Assembly (NCBI GenBank): GCA_937901185.1
Contig: CALCHR010000100.1
Span: forward strand, 1 to 7,921
Length of the DNA stretch: 7,921 nt
Reading direction: 5' to 3'
Source: an uncultured Bacteroidales bacterium
GTDB lineage: Bacteria > Bacteroidota > Bacteroidia > Bacteroidales > Bacteroidaceae
Part shown: piece after piece, positions 1 to 6,572 of the stretch
Numbering within the stretch: the first letter of the stretch is position 1
Layout: each line of letters opens with the position of its first letter
Notes under the pieces: model-generated
The model's input: the letters and a program-made list of their open reading frames with translations, nothing else
What the model was told of the DNA's origin: nothing
The model's database searches: none
Translations under genes and position numbers: made by a program

Positions 1-832
1 CCCCCAGCCACTCCGCCGCCTTTGTCAATAAGTTAGCAGGGACGGTCACGTCGTCCCAGTAAACGGGCTTAATAATAAAGCCGCGGAGAGCCTTAGCCTC
101 CTCGTCTACAAGGTAGTCCTTGCCGCTGTTAACACTCTCAATAGTGATGCGTTCCCCCGTCTCCTCGTCCTTTGCACCATAGGGCAGCACCGCAGTGGCG
201 AGGGAAGTGTTAGCACCGCTGCTGGAGAAGTCCAGCAGATTTTCCCCGAACTCTATGGTCTGAGAGCTACGATAAGAATCCTTTCCCTCCCATGCGATGA
301 TACGGGGATCAGAGTCGCCCCTAAAATAGATATGGCCACCGCAGCGCTCTATTAACTTATTTATCGTTGTAAGTACGTCCTCCGCGGTTTCACTCTCTAA
401 ACGAATGTAATTGTTAGAGTCAGTAATGCCTAAAGCATAAGGATTAAACTGCCTATTGTTTGCTACCTGGCTGTTGTAGTTTTTTATAACTTCGATAAAT
501 ACGTTTGCCGGGGTGTCCTGGTAAAGGTAAGGTCTGGACACCGCGTCCTGTAAAAAACAAAGTTCACCCTCACAGAGGACAGTCCTCTGCTTGTAGAAGT
601 CGTCGGAGGTGTATAATACGCGCCCCCTGAATTTCAGAAGGCTGTCCTTGTAAATTTTAACGGTGGTCTTATAGCTTATAAAACTGTCATAAGCGGGGTG
701 GTTGGGAGGCAGCACGATTTCAGCCGTGCCGCCTTTGTTCACTCCCGTTGTTATTTTCAGACCTCGGAGGTCGTACTCTCCACCCAGACGGCTGTCGTAG
801 GATAAAGTATCATCTGTATATATCTGGATCAT
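1..832 (-). CDS. Tail hub / tail-associated protein (prophage tail endopeptidase-like N-terminus), partial at 3' end
   Basis: The frame opens with ATG at 832-830 and runs without a stop to the window edge, so the first 277 residues are visible and the C-terminus is missing. The start overlaps the stop of the distal tail gene as ATGA, which implies translational coupling; a G-rich stretch lies about 11 bases upstream. The protein starts MIQIYTDD, then has a beta-rich domain (DLRGLKITTGVNKGG at 21-35, FRGRVLY at 68-74) and a second block with TIEFGENLLDF (192-202) and LATAVLPYGA (211-220). This pattern fits the N-terminal hub domain of siphophage tail-associated proteins (ReqiPepy6 gp37 / prophage tail families), which form a trimeric plug below the distal tail ring. 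Its position right after Dit supports this. Any peptidase, lysin or receptor-binding part would lie beyond base 1, so enzymatic activity cannot be claimed. Family assignment is from memory of the pattern, not from a search. Confidence 0.8.
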   Translation of the reverse strand, partial: MIQIYTDDTLSYDSRLGGEYDLRGLKITTGVNKGGTAEIVLPPNHPAYDSFISYKTTVKIYKDSLLKFRGRVLYTSDDFYKQRTVLCEGELCFLQDAVSRPYLYQDTPANVFIEVIKNYNSQVANNRQFNPYALGITDSNNYIRLESETAEDVLTTINKLIERCGGHIYFRGDSDPRIIAWEGKDSYRSSQTIEFGENLLDFSSSGANTSLATAVLPYGAKDEETGERITIESVNSGKDYLVDEEAKALRGFIIKPVYWDDVTVPANLLTKAAEWLG

Positions 833-1530
833 AAAAACACATACCCCACTTTATAAGTTATGCGGGCCGTCCCACTTCCGCTGAACTCAATATATAAGGA
901 CTGCCCATAAACCAGTTTAGCGTCGGGGAGTACATAAGTTCCTGCAGAGAACTCTCGGGTAACTCCGTTATATTTCAACCTAACAGGACCCCCATACACT
1001 GTAACTGTGGGAATAGTCTCCATAACACCCATAGTGGACAGAGAGGTAGTTTTAACCTCTTCCGTTGCTGTGAAAGTCAGGGCAGTATCGTTATAAGGGT
1101 ACACCCACGGATCGCAGACCGCTGTTATAGTAATAGATGTATGCGCCAGGTTGTGGTAGTTAATAACCACCTGAACTCTACCAGCCACGTATTTACGTTC
1201 TTTCCTTTCTCCTGTACCCGGACCCGTTATACGACAACGTTTCCCGTTGTAGGGGTTGATTAGATTGCTCATGTTGGTCCGTCTTTCCTCCATAGTACCC
1301 ACAGAGCATTCTAAAGTTGCAGTCAGAGTCCTGTCCTTATAACGTGGTAGGCCGTCAGTTAAAGAGTCCGATAGGTCCCACGACCCGTGGCCTCCAGGCT
1401 TGTCCACTAAATAAGTTTTAGGCTCCATATCGCTCAAGTGGAAGCTCGTTAAAGTCCAGCCCCATTCAGCGGTATTAAAACCTGAGCCGTTACCGTCCCT
1501 GGGATAAACTATAATGCCTCTTTTCTCCAT
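829..1530 (-). CDS. Distal tail protein (Dit, siphovirus tail component family)
   Basis: This 233-residue protein has the hallmark pattern of Dit N-terminal domains: LVDKPGGHGSWDLSDSLTDG (41-60), followed by YKDRTLTATLEC (64-75), and a GRVQVVINY strand (118-125) ending the first half. The C-terminal half (about 150-233) is rich in beta strands and resembles the galectin-like second domain of SPP1 gp19.1 / TP901-1 Dit. Dit forms a hexameric ring at the tail tip that joins the tube to the hub and any receptor-binding proteins. The length is typical of the short Dits without an inserted carbohydrate-binding module. The gene starts with ATG directly after the tape measure stop (TAAATG, no gap), with a GGGGGG stretch upstream as a weak ribosome site, and overlaps the hub gene by 4 bases. 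Gene order (tape measure, Dit, hub) and sequence pattern agree. Confidence 0.88.
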   Translation of the reverse strand: MEKRGIIVYPRDGNGSGFNTAEWGWTLTSFHLSDMEPKTYLVDKPGGHGSWDLSDSLTDGLPRYKDRTLTATLECSVGTMEERRTNMSNLINPYNGKRCRITGPGTGERKERKYVAGRVQVVINYHNLAHTSITITAVCDPWVYPYNDTALTFTATEEVKTTSLSTMGVMETIPTVTVYGGPVRLKYNGVTREFSAGTYVLPDAKLVYGQSLYIEFSGSGTARITYKVGYVFL

Positions 1531-4500
1531 TTATCTTGCCCCCCTTGCTACCAGGGCACGGAGCTGCCCCAGTTCGGTGTCCATTCTGTCAGAGGTTCCG
1601 CCTACCAGTGTTTTGCCGTCAAGCAGCAGCACCTGGCCCTCTTTAATGGCCGCCAGGATTTCCCCCAGCAGGGTGTTATTGCCGCCGATAAAGCTCTCCA
1701 TCTGCGCCGCGTTTCTGTCGTAGGCTCGCTCCGCCACTCCGCGGAACGCGTCAGGGGCGAAGTCCTCACCCTCGGTTTTGTAGGTAGTTATAAGCTCCTG
1801 GGTCTGCTTGCGGGCGGTCTTTAATAGGTCGGGGGTCATATTCTCCAGACCTATCTCCGTGCCTGCGCCCATATCCTCACCAAAGGCTATGAGTTTTTTA
1901 GCCGGACTGTTACTGTCCGCCTCTTCTCGCATGGCAGCTATAATGCCGCTTACGATATTCCTGGCCTTAGTGATGAGCCCACCCTTAGTACCCTCCATAC
2001 CTGCTTTTAAGCCGTCGCCCAAGTCGGTACCTACGGCGTTAGCATCGTCGTAAGCAGTAGCCCACTCGTTCAAAGCGTCCTCGTAAGATTGCTCGGCTTC
2101 TTCAACCATTTTTTTTGTATATCCATTTACGCCTTTCTCAAAGTTCGCTTTAGTTTTCGCGGCTTTAATGCCCGCGTCTATGGCTTCTTTTTCGAGGGCG
2201 TTAATGGCTCTTTTGGTAGCCTCGTCTACGTCGTCCGAGTAGGTTCCGAAGGCCTGGCCTTTATTCACCAGAATATCTCTAACGCCTTCATAGTTGCCCT
2301 CCGCGGCCAACTTCATAGCGTCCTCATAATTACCGTAATCAGAAGCCGCTTGTGTGTAGGCCTCCTCTTTTTCTGCCAGTAAGTCTTCTTCCTCCTTGAG
2401 GGCCTGCTTTTTCTGTAAAATAAGATTAGAATAGTATTCAATCTCATCCGTGGAGCCATTCCTAACCGCCTCCGCTTTTAGACCCTCAAGCGTCTTTACC
2501 TCTTTAGTGATTTCCGTACGTCTCGTGTGGAAGCGTTCTCTTTGAGCTTCTGCGTCCTGCTCTACTAACTTTAAGGCCTCCAGCGCTTCCTGCTCAGCCT
2601 GAATAGCCGCCACATAATCAGCGTTGTAGACCTCAAGAAGAGCGTTAGCAGTTTTAGAGGCTATAACCTGGTCTATGCTTGTTTTAAGCTGATCGTACTT
2701 CTGAATAACACCATCTGTCAGCTGGTACTCCGTGCCCAGGGCCTCGTTCAATTCATTAAGAATAAACTGCACGCGGGCCTGGTCGTTCTCCTTAACCCTG
2801 CCGCTTTCGTCCGCCAGTCTTTTTAATTCATCCGCCAAGCTCTGAACGTGACCCATCTGTGCCTGAATGCCACCCATTGTTTCCTGGGTTGCTGCTTTTT
2901 GGTCGCGAAAAGCCTGGGCAGCCTCCCTCGACTGTTCTATTAACGCCTTCTCTTCTTCTGTCAGGACGTTTACCCCTTCCACCGCCTCCGCGGACGCGGT
3001 ACTAAAGGCCACCATAGCCGTAACAACTGCGGTCACGCCTACTGCTACTAAACCCCAGGGCGTGGCCGCCTGGGCAATATTAAGCAGCTTCTGGGCTGCC
3101 TCTGTGGCAAGAAGTGCGCCTTTAAGTCCCTTCTGGGCTACCTCTGCGGCAATAGTAGCGACCTTGTAGGCCACAATGGCCGCCGTCACTGTAACAAGTC
3201 CCGCCTTAATCTGGGGTATATGGGTAAGCACCCAGTTAGCAAGGTTTGCAAGGGCGGGGAGTACTTTGTCCGTCAGGAAGCCCGCTATTTCTTTAAGGGG
3301 CTCCTTAGCGTTCTTCAAGAGTTCAGTACCGAACTTTTTAATCTCTGTTACAACGGGTGTAAACTCCTCGCCCAGTTCGGCCATTGTCTCGTTCCATTCC
3401 TCATTGGCCTTGTTAGCTTCTATGACTTCCTTGTTTGTTTTCTTATACTGAGTAGCTGCGGACTTGTACTTTTTAGTCAGCGTATCGGTGATAAGTTTCT
3501 GCCTTTCCTGCTCATCGGTGCAGTTTGCAAGTGCAATATTAAACATATCCTCCGCGCTGACCGCTTCCTCTACGCCTTTGTTATATTCTTCGATAGCCTC
3601 GTACTGCTCTTTTCGGGCTTCATACTCTTCGCGCTGTGCGTCGGTCAGGTTCTCAAGCTCTTTAGCGCTTAATTCTGTAAAGTCAATATTTTGCTTGAGT
3701 TCCACGCCAAAAGTCTCGCCCTCTTCCGCTGCCCAGTTGAGTGCGTCCGCAAGGGCACCAGTAACCTGTCCTGTTTTCGCGGTCTCGTTCGCAGCCTCAG
3801 TCAGGCCCTCAATAGGGAGACTGTCGCCAAAAGTTCCATACACGCCTGTGGCTATCTCCGTCCAAGCCGTCAGGTCCTCCTCAGAGTTTGCAAGCTGGGC
3901 CAGGTGGTTAGCCGCCTCCACTGCCTGGTCTGTTTCGCCCAGTACGCTCTGCAGCTCTTTATAGGTTTTCTTAGCCGTTTCCCTGCTGTGGTTGTTAGTT
4001 GTAAAAGCGGTGTCCAGTTTACCCATAGCCGTGCGGTATTCGTGGGATGCTTCCACGCATCCGACTATTGCCGCGCTGGCGGCTGCGGCTACGGCGGCTA
4101 CGGCGGTGAACCCTTTAGACAGCGACCCGTCGAGGGTAGAGCCCAGGTCATCGCTCTCTTTTTCTGCCTTGTCTGCGCTGTCGGCTACGTCGTCGATCTC
4201 CTTAGCAGCATCGTCCGACTTGTCGCCCAGTTTGTCGACCGCGTCTGCGGTCTCTTTGGCTGCCCGCTCGTAGCCCTCCAGGCGTTTAGTTGTGTCGATG
4301 ATCTCACGCTGGAGGGCTCGCACCTGCTCCTCTGAGACCTCGCCACGTTTGAACTGCTCCTGCACCTGGCGCTCGGCTTCTTCTAAAGTCTCCAGCTTCT
4401 TTGCAGTGTTAGACACCGCCTCAGCGAGCACTTTCTGCTTTTGAGCCAGAAGGTCAGCGTTGCCGGGGTCAAATTTCAGCAACTTGTTAATCTCTCCCAG

Positions 4501-4611
4501 CTCACTGGACAGGTCGCGGCCCTTCTTGTTGACGTCCTCCAGGGCCTTCCCCAGTTTCGTAGTGTCGCCGCCTATTTCAACGGTTAAGCCCTTAATTTTA
4601 TTACTTGCCAT
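1531..4611 (-). CDS. Tail tape measure protein
   Basis: This 1026-residue protein is mostly predicted helix with coiled-coil character. It has the usual start (IKGLTVEIGGDTTKLGKALE, 6-25), a long charged helical region to about 165, and hydrophobic Ala/Val-rich segments near 167-187, 470-490 and 517-540. A second long charged coiled region runs about 545-760. The conserved C-terminal motif NSPAKKLIAFGEDMGAGTEI spans 901-920, and a tail piece LLLDGKTLVGGT (995-1006) is also typical. The tape measure lies inside the tail tube, sets tail length during assembly, and leaves before or with DNA at infection. The hydrophobic segments may reach the host membrane. Translation start is clear: AAAGGAGGT (4625-4617) lies 5 bases before ATG, and the stop of the upstream chaperone frame overlaps the start as TAATG. 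No lytic transglycosylase or peptidase domain is evident. By the rough rule of 0.15 nm per residue the tail would be about 150 nm (inference). Confidence 0.95.
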   Translation of the reverse strand: MASNKIKGLTVEIGGDTTKLGKALEDVNKKGRDLSSELGEINKLLKFDPGNADLLAQKQKVLAEAVSNTAKKLETLEEAERQVQEQFKRGEVSEEQVRALQREIIDTTKRLEGYERAAKETADAVDKLGDKSDDAAKEIDDVADSADKAEKESDDLGSTLDGSLSKGFTAVAAVAAAASAAIVGCVEASHEYRTAMGKLDTAFTTNNHSRETAKKTYKELQSVLGETDQAVEAANHLAQLANSEEDLTAWTEIATGVYGTFGDSLPIEGLTEAANETAKTGQVTGALADALNWAAEEGETFGVELKQNIDFTELSAKELENLTDAQREEYEARKEQYEAIEEYNKGVEEAVSAEDMFNIALANCTDEQERQKLITDTLTKKYKSAATQYKKTNKEVIEANKANEEWNETMAELGEEFTPVVTEIKKFGTELLKNAKEPLKEIAGFLTDKVLPALANLANWVLTHIPQIKAGLVTVTAAIVAYKVATIAAEVAQKGLKGALLATEAAQKLLNIAQAATPWGLVAVGVTAVVTAMVAFSTASAEAVEGVNVLTEEEKALIEQSREAAQAFRDQKAATQETMGGIQAQMGHVQSLADELKRLADESGRVKENDQARVQFILNELNEALGTEYQLTDGVIQKYDQLKTSIDQVIASKTANALLEVYNADYVAAIQAEQEALEALKLVEQDAEAQRERFHTRRTEITKEVKTLEGLKAEAVRNGSTDEIEYYSNLILQKKQALKEEEDLLAEKEEAYTQAASDYGNYEDAMKLAAEGNYEGVRDILVNKGQAFGTYSDDVDEATKRAINALEKEAIDAGIKAAKTKANFEKGVNGYTKKMVEEAEQSYEDALNEWATAYDDANAVGTDLGDGLKAGMEGTKGGLITKARNIVSGIIAAMREEADSNSPAKKLIAFGEDMGAGTEIGLENMTPDLLKTARKQTQELITTYKTEGEDFAPDAFRGVAERAYDRNAAQMESFIGGNNTLLGEILAAIKEGQVLLLDGKTLVGGTSDRMDTELGQLRALVARGAR

Positions 4612-4889
4612 TACTGACCTCCTTTCGCACGCGCACGGAGCGCGGAACGGTCAGGCTTGACCTGCTCCATTCTCCAGGCGTTTGCTAAATATTCCCGTCC
4701 TTCCTCCGTCTGATCCAGTGTAAATATAAAAGCGTCGCGACGGTAGGCAAGGTACTGAATATAATCAAGCGCGTTTACCTCGTGGAAGTTCAGGCCTGCA
4801 TAGGCAGAGACCATACGCTCCCACCAGGTTGTAATTGTATAATCATGTCCTCCCACGGTGTCCGAGTATGGATACCGTGGGATTATCAG
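4611..4889 (-). CDS. Tail assembly chaperone, C-terminal (T) part of the frameshifted G-T fusion
   Basis: This frame has no good start of its own. The first possible start, GTG at 4856, lacks a Shine-Dalgarno site and lies inside the 3' arm of a hairpin. It is in the -1 frame relative to the upstream chaperone gene and becomes readable at the slippery site. After decoding AAA AAC and slipping back one base, the ribosome reads CTG ATA ATC from 4889 onward, adding 92 residues. The long product is therefore 206 residues (114 + 92), encoded by 5230-4889 joined to 4889-4611. The added part begins LIIPRYPYSDT and contains LDYIQYLAYRRDAFIF (about 155-170 of the fusion) and a basic end, RSALRARAKGG. 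Gene T domains of lambda-type chaperones recruit the tube protein, while the G part coats the tape measure. The frame ends one base into the tape measure start (TAATG). Confidence 0.87.
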   Translation of the reverse strand: MIIPRYPYSDTVGGHDYTITTWWERMVSAYAGLNFHEVNALDYIQYLAYRRDAFIFTLDQTEEGREYLANAWRMEQVKPDRSALRARAKGGQ

Positions 4890-4895
4890 TTTTTT
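4851..4895 (-). promoter_or_regulatory. -1 programmed ribosomal frameshift signal: slippery heptamer plus hairpin
   Basis: Read on the minus strand, the heptamer A AAA AAC (4895-4889) is in the correct phase (GCA AAA AAC TGA) for tandem -1 slippage. It is followed by a 6-base spacer that is itself two zero-frame stops, TGA TAA. Then comes a perfect 9-bp stem, TCCCACGGT (4882-4874) with ACCGTGGGA (4859-4851). Within the 14-base loop, TCC and GGA can add three more pairs after one A-C mismatch, leaving a 6-base loop. This matches the canonical layout of -1 frameshift sites known from phage tail chaperone genes. The new frame stays open for 92 codons to the tape measure start. The efficiency cannot be read from the sequence. 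Confidence 0.9.
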
Positions 4896-5230
4896 GCGTT
4901 TTCAAGCTCACCGATAAACTCGTTATAAGCGGTGAAAAATACAGCCATATCCTCCAGATTAAGGCAGTATTTTTTAGCCAGCTCCTCTGCTGTAAAGGTG
5001 AGGTTATCCAGGTTACAGCTCATAAGTTTTGCTGCAAGGTGGTAAACAAGACGGGAAGCCTCCGCGTCTGTCTTAGATAATACCGTCTGGAGCTCGTGCA
5101 GGTTAGCGCGGAACTCCTTAACGAGCTGCTTAGTCGGTGATGTGACGTGCAGCACGGTGCCCTCTTTATCTTTCAAAACAAGAACGAGCTCAGGGCGTCT
5201 GTACTCGTTAAAATCAATTATTTTTGACAT
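4886..5230 (-). CDS. Tail assembly chaperone, short form (lambda gpG-like)
   Basis: This 114-residue, mostly helical protein begins MSKIIDFNEYRRP and ends ELENAKN. It lies between the tube protein and tape measure genes, the invariant place of the tail assembly chaperone, and ends on a -1 slippery heptamer, which independently marks this gene class. The short form is made by normal termination at TGA, backed by an in-frame TAA directly after it. The long form is made by a -1 shift at 4895-4889. In lambda, G and G-T bind the tape measure and bring tube subunits to it but are absent from the virion. The start is ATG at 5230 with AAGGAG (5245-5240) upstream; the site lies just after the terminator-like hairpin, so this gene is the first one translated from read-through transcripts. 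Sequence alone would not prove the family; context and the frameshift site do. Confidence 0.88.
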   Translation of the reverse strand: MSKIIDFNEYRRPELVLVLKDKEGTVLHVTSPTKQLVKEFRANLHELQTVLSKTDAEASRLVYHLAAKLMSCNLDNLTFTAEELAKKYCLNLEDMAVFFTAYNEFIGELENAKN

Positions 5231-5251
5231 ATATGTCGCTCCTTAAGATAT

Positions 5252-5294
5252 AAAAAAAAGCAGAGGGTGTTATATTCGCCCTCTGCTTTTTTTT
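5252..5294. terminator. Strong bidirectional intrinsic terminator after the major tail protein gene
   Basis: A perfect 16-bp inverted repeat: eight A then GCAGAGGG (5252-5267), an 11-base loop (5268-5278), and CCCTCTGC then eight T (5279-5294). On either strand this gives an 8-bp GC-rich stem followed by a run of eight U, the classic Rho-independent form. It starts 7 bases past the tube protein stop and ends 21 bases before the chaperone start. No promoter is evident in the short gap that follows, so the chaperone, tape measure and tail tip genes need read-through, an antitermination mechanism, or a promoter inside the tube gene. It probably works as an attenuator in this operon (inference). 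Confidence 0.88.
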
Positions 5295-5301
5295 GGTGGG
5301 A

Positions 5302-5856
5302 TTAAGCTGCAGAGCCTGTCTCTTCCACAATAGTGATAAGAGTACCTGCATCATCCTGGGGAAGTGCTGCGAACTCAGGCTCCAGTTTTGTGCCTGCGTC
5401 AACGGCAAAGGTAAGAGTAAAGCCTGCGGAGTTATTGCCGCGGATCATTACCCACAGATTGCCGTCCTTCTTATCCTCATGCTTGAAGCAGATTACCCAC
5501 TCCTTGCCCTGAGCATTGCCAGCGCCGCCGATCTTAATGGTGCGCTTGCCGCTTGCCTCTGTTACCTGGCATCTGTCTGCGAGGTACTTAAGAGTCTCGC
5601 CGTTCCAGGTGATAAGACCCAGCTTAAGGATAGCCTCCTCAGAAGTAACGACTGTCTTGGACACAAGGCCCAGGTCGTCCTTCTCGGGGTGTGTTTCTGC
5701 TGTGTAGGACAGCTCAGCGCCGCCCTGGATATGGCCGAGAAGTTTCTCAGCCACGCAGATTTCCTCTACTGTAGGCATACCTGTGGCGCTGTCGTATTCG
5801 TCAATATAGACCTTACCAGAGCCGAGGGTAATGTTTTCCTTTGTTCTTTTGCCCAT
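5302..5856 (-). CDS. Major tail tube protein
   Basis: I take the start at ATG 5856, giving 184 residues beginning MGKRTKENITLGSGKVYIDE, because AAGGAGG lies exactly 8 bases upstream. An in-frame ATG at 5901 would add 15 residues but overlaps the preceding gene by 29 bases and lacks a comparable site. Visible blocks are LGHIQGGAELSYTAE (40-54), EEAILKLGLITWNG (73-86), KIGGAGNAQGKEWVICFKHE (108-127) and FTLTFAVDAGTKLEPEFAAL (146-165), a pattern I recognise from tube proteins of Clostridia siphophages and prophages. The protein would stack as hexamer rings around the tape measure to make the tail tube. Position between the tail terminator and chaperone genes fits. It is followed at once by a strong hairpin terminator, in keeping with the high copy number required. 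No immunoglobulin-like C-terminal decoration domain is present. Confidence 0.88.
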   Translation of the reverse strand: MGKRTKENITLGSGKVYIDEYDSATGMPTVEEICVAEKLLGHIQGGAELSYTAETHPEKDDLGLVSKTVVTSEEAILKLGLITWNGETLKYLADRCQVTEASGKRTIKIGGAGNAQGKEWVICFKHEDKKDGNLWVMIRGNNSAGFTLTFAVDAGTKLEPEFAALPQDDAGTLITIVEETGSAA

Positions 5857-5864
5857 TGTAATTT

Positions 5865-5871
5865 CCTCCTT
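5865..5871 (-). promoter_or_regulatory. Ribosome binding site that fixes the tube protein start
   Basis: AAGGAGG with an 8-base spacer to ATG at 5856. It is among the best-matching sites in the window and is the reason for rejecting the upstream ATG at 5901. It sits in the 16-base gap after the stop of the preceding gene. Confidence 0.8.
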
Positions 5872-5872
5872 A

Positions 5873-6184
5873 TTAAGTTTTAGATGTGTAACTAAACTCA
5901 TATACTACCTGGTACCTCTGCTCTGATTGCAGCCAGTACCTGGCCTGTTTCTCCCATTTAAGACCTCGCGCGTTCAGCTCTGCCTCAAGGGCAGCCTCTG
6001 CGGCGGGGTCGGGTTTACTCTGGTACATTTCAAGTGTGACGTTGTGAATGTAAAAGAGTATAATGTCGTCTGCGCCTTGTGCCTCTATATCATCCATAGG
6101 TATGACGCAAGTCCCGTCTGGGAGCTTCGGGAAGCGCGTCACGGGGTAGAGCAGGCCCGCAGCGTCAAGTATTTCATTAACCAT
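5873..6184 (-). CDS. Putative tail terminator / tail completion protein
   Basis: This 103-residue protein begins MVNEILDAAGLLYPVTRFPK. Assignment rests mainly on position: in HK97- and SPP1-like gene orders the gene between the gp10-like protein and the tube protein encodes the tail terminator, which caps the tube and joins it to the head. The small size fits, somewhat shorter than lambda gpU. A helix rich in Ala and Glu (60-73) is followed by a segment with WLQSEQRYQVVYEFSY (84-99), an ending of the type I associate with this gene position in Clostridia phages. The start ATG overlaps the gp10-like gene end by 8 bases, with GAGGAGGT upstream (6200-6193). I do not recognise a named domain from sequence alone; it could be another neck protein. 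Confidence 0.6.
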   Translation of the reverse strand: MVNEILDAAGLLYPVTRFPKLPDGTCVIPMDDIEAQGADDIILFYIHNVTLEMYQSKPDPAAEAALEAELNARGLKWEKQARYWLQSEQRYQVVYEFSYTSKT

Positions 6185-6572
6185 TTTTAAGGACCTCCTC
6201 TACGTCCTTCTCGAATGTAGGCAGCACGTCGGCCAGGGCGTTCTCCAGGAATGGGTCCCCGGGTACCCTGCCGCCGTTAGTCTTAGCGTGTCCGTTGACA
6301 AGCAAGTGCGTAAGGCGATAGTGCGGCTCTTTGACGTACCAGGTCGCGCTGATTTTTTCAAAGCCACGTTTTAAGCCGCGGAAGTCTCCCGCTATAGCTT
6401 TCTTAAAGTCTCCCGTGTCCACTGGCGCGGTTGCGCGAGTCTTACGGACGAGCTCAGTCATAGCCTGGCGGGTCACGTCACGCAGCCCCTCGTTAATGTC
6501 CTCGTGGTAAATAGTCAGTTCTTCCTGTATAGCCTTTGCCAGCTTGTCAGGTGTGACTGTTACTCTGCCCAC
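6177..6572 (-). CDS. HK97 gp10-like tail/neck component
   Basis: This 131-residue protein has three conserved marks of the HK97 gp10-like family: ATAPVDTGDFKKAI (47-60, the AP-x-DTG motif), WYVKEPHYRLTHLLVNGH (78-95) and GGRVPGDPFL (100-109), followed by a terminal helix. Family members sit at the neck between the head connector and tail terminator and are needed for tail completion; their exact mechanism is less well defined. The gene begins with GTG rather than ATG. The choice is supported by GAGGAGGT six bases upstream and by the lack of another start nearby. It overlaps the head-closure gene by 13 bases and the next gene by 8, so translation is probably coupled through this cluster. Confidence 0.87.
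   Translation of the reverse strand: MGRVTVTPDKLAKAIQEELTIYHEDINEGLRDVTRQAMTELVRKTRATAPVDTGDFKKAIAGDFRGLKRGFEKISATWYVKEPHYRLTHLLVNGHAKTNGGRVPGDPFLENALADVLPTFEKDVEEVLKNG

Noticed and set aside
573..589. A 17-base palindrome, CAGAGGAC-A-GTCCTCTG, inside the hub gene
   Set aside because: It is in the middle of conserved coding sequence, has only one base between arms, is not repeated elsewhere, and could occur by chance in a window this size.
4073..4110. Imperfect GGCTACGGC-type short repeats
   Set aside because: They encode the Ala/Val-rich hydrophobic segment of the tape measure protein; low-complexity coding explains them.
2867..4335. Several plus-strand open frames of 90 to 214 codons opposite the tape measure gene
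   Set aside because: They are antisense to a helical Ala/Glu/Lys-rich gene whose codon use leaves reverse frames open; products are Ser/Ala- or Phe/Val-rich without domains and overlap one another.
4611..4856. A stand-alone 81-residue gene starting with GTG at 4856
   Set aside because: There is no ribosome site before this GTG, it lies within the 3' arm of the frameshift hairpin, and the frame is open upstream exactly to the slippery heptamer. It is better read as the T part of the chaperone fusion.
5214..5408. A 64-codon minus-strand open frame across the terminator and the end of the tube gene
   Set aside because: It runs through the terminator hairpin, including its poly-A/T runs, overlaps the tube gene in another frame, and has no ribosome site; its protein is low-complexity and unlike any phage protein.
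5293..5883. A 196-codon plus-strand open frame opposite the tube gene
   Set aside because: It is an antisense shadow of a well-supported gene, Cys/Leu-rich, starts inside the terminator region, and has no ribosome site.
5302..5901. A longer tube protein starting at ATG 5901
   Set aside because: It would overlap the preceding gene by 29 bases without a good ribosome site, while ATG 5856 has AAGGAGG at ideal spacing.
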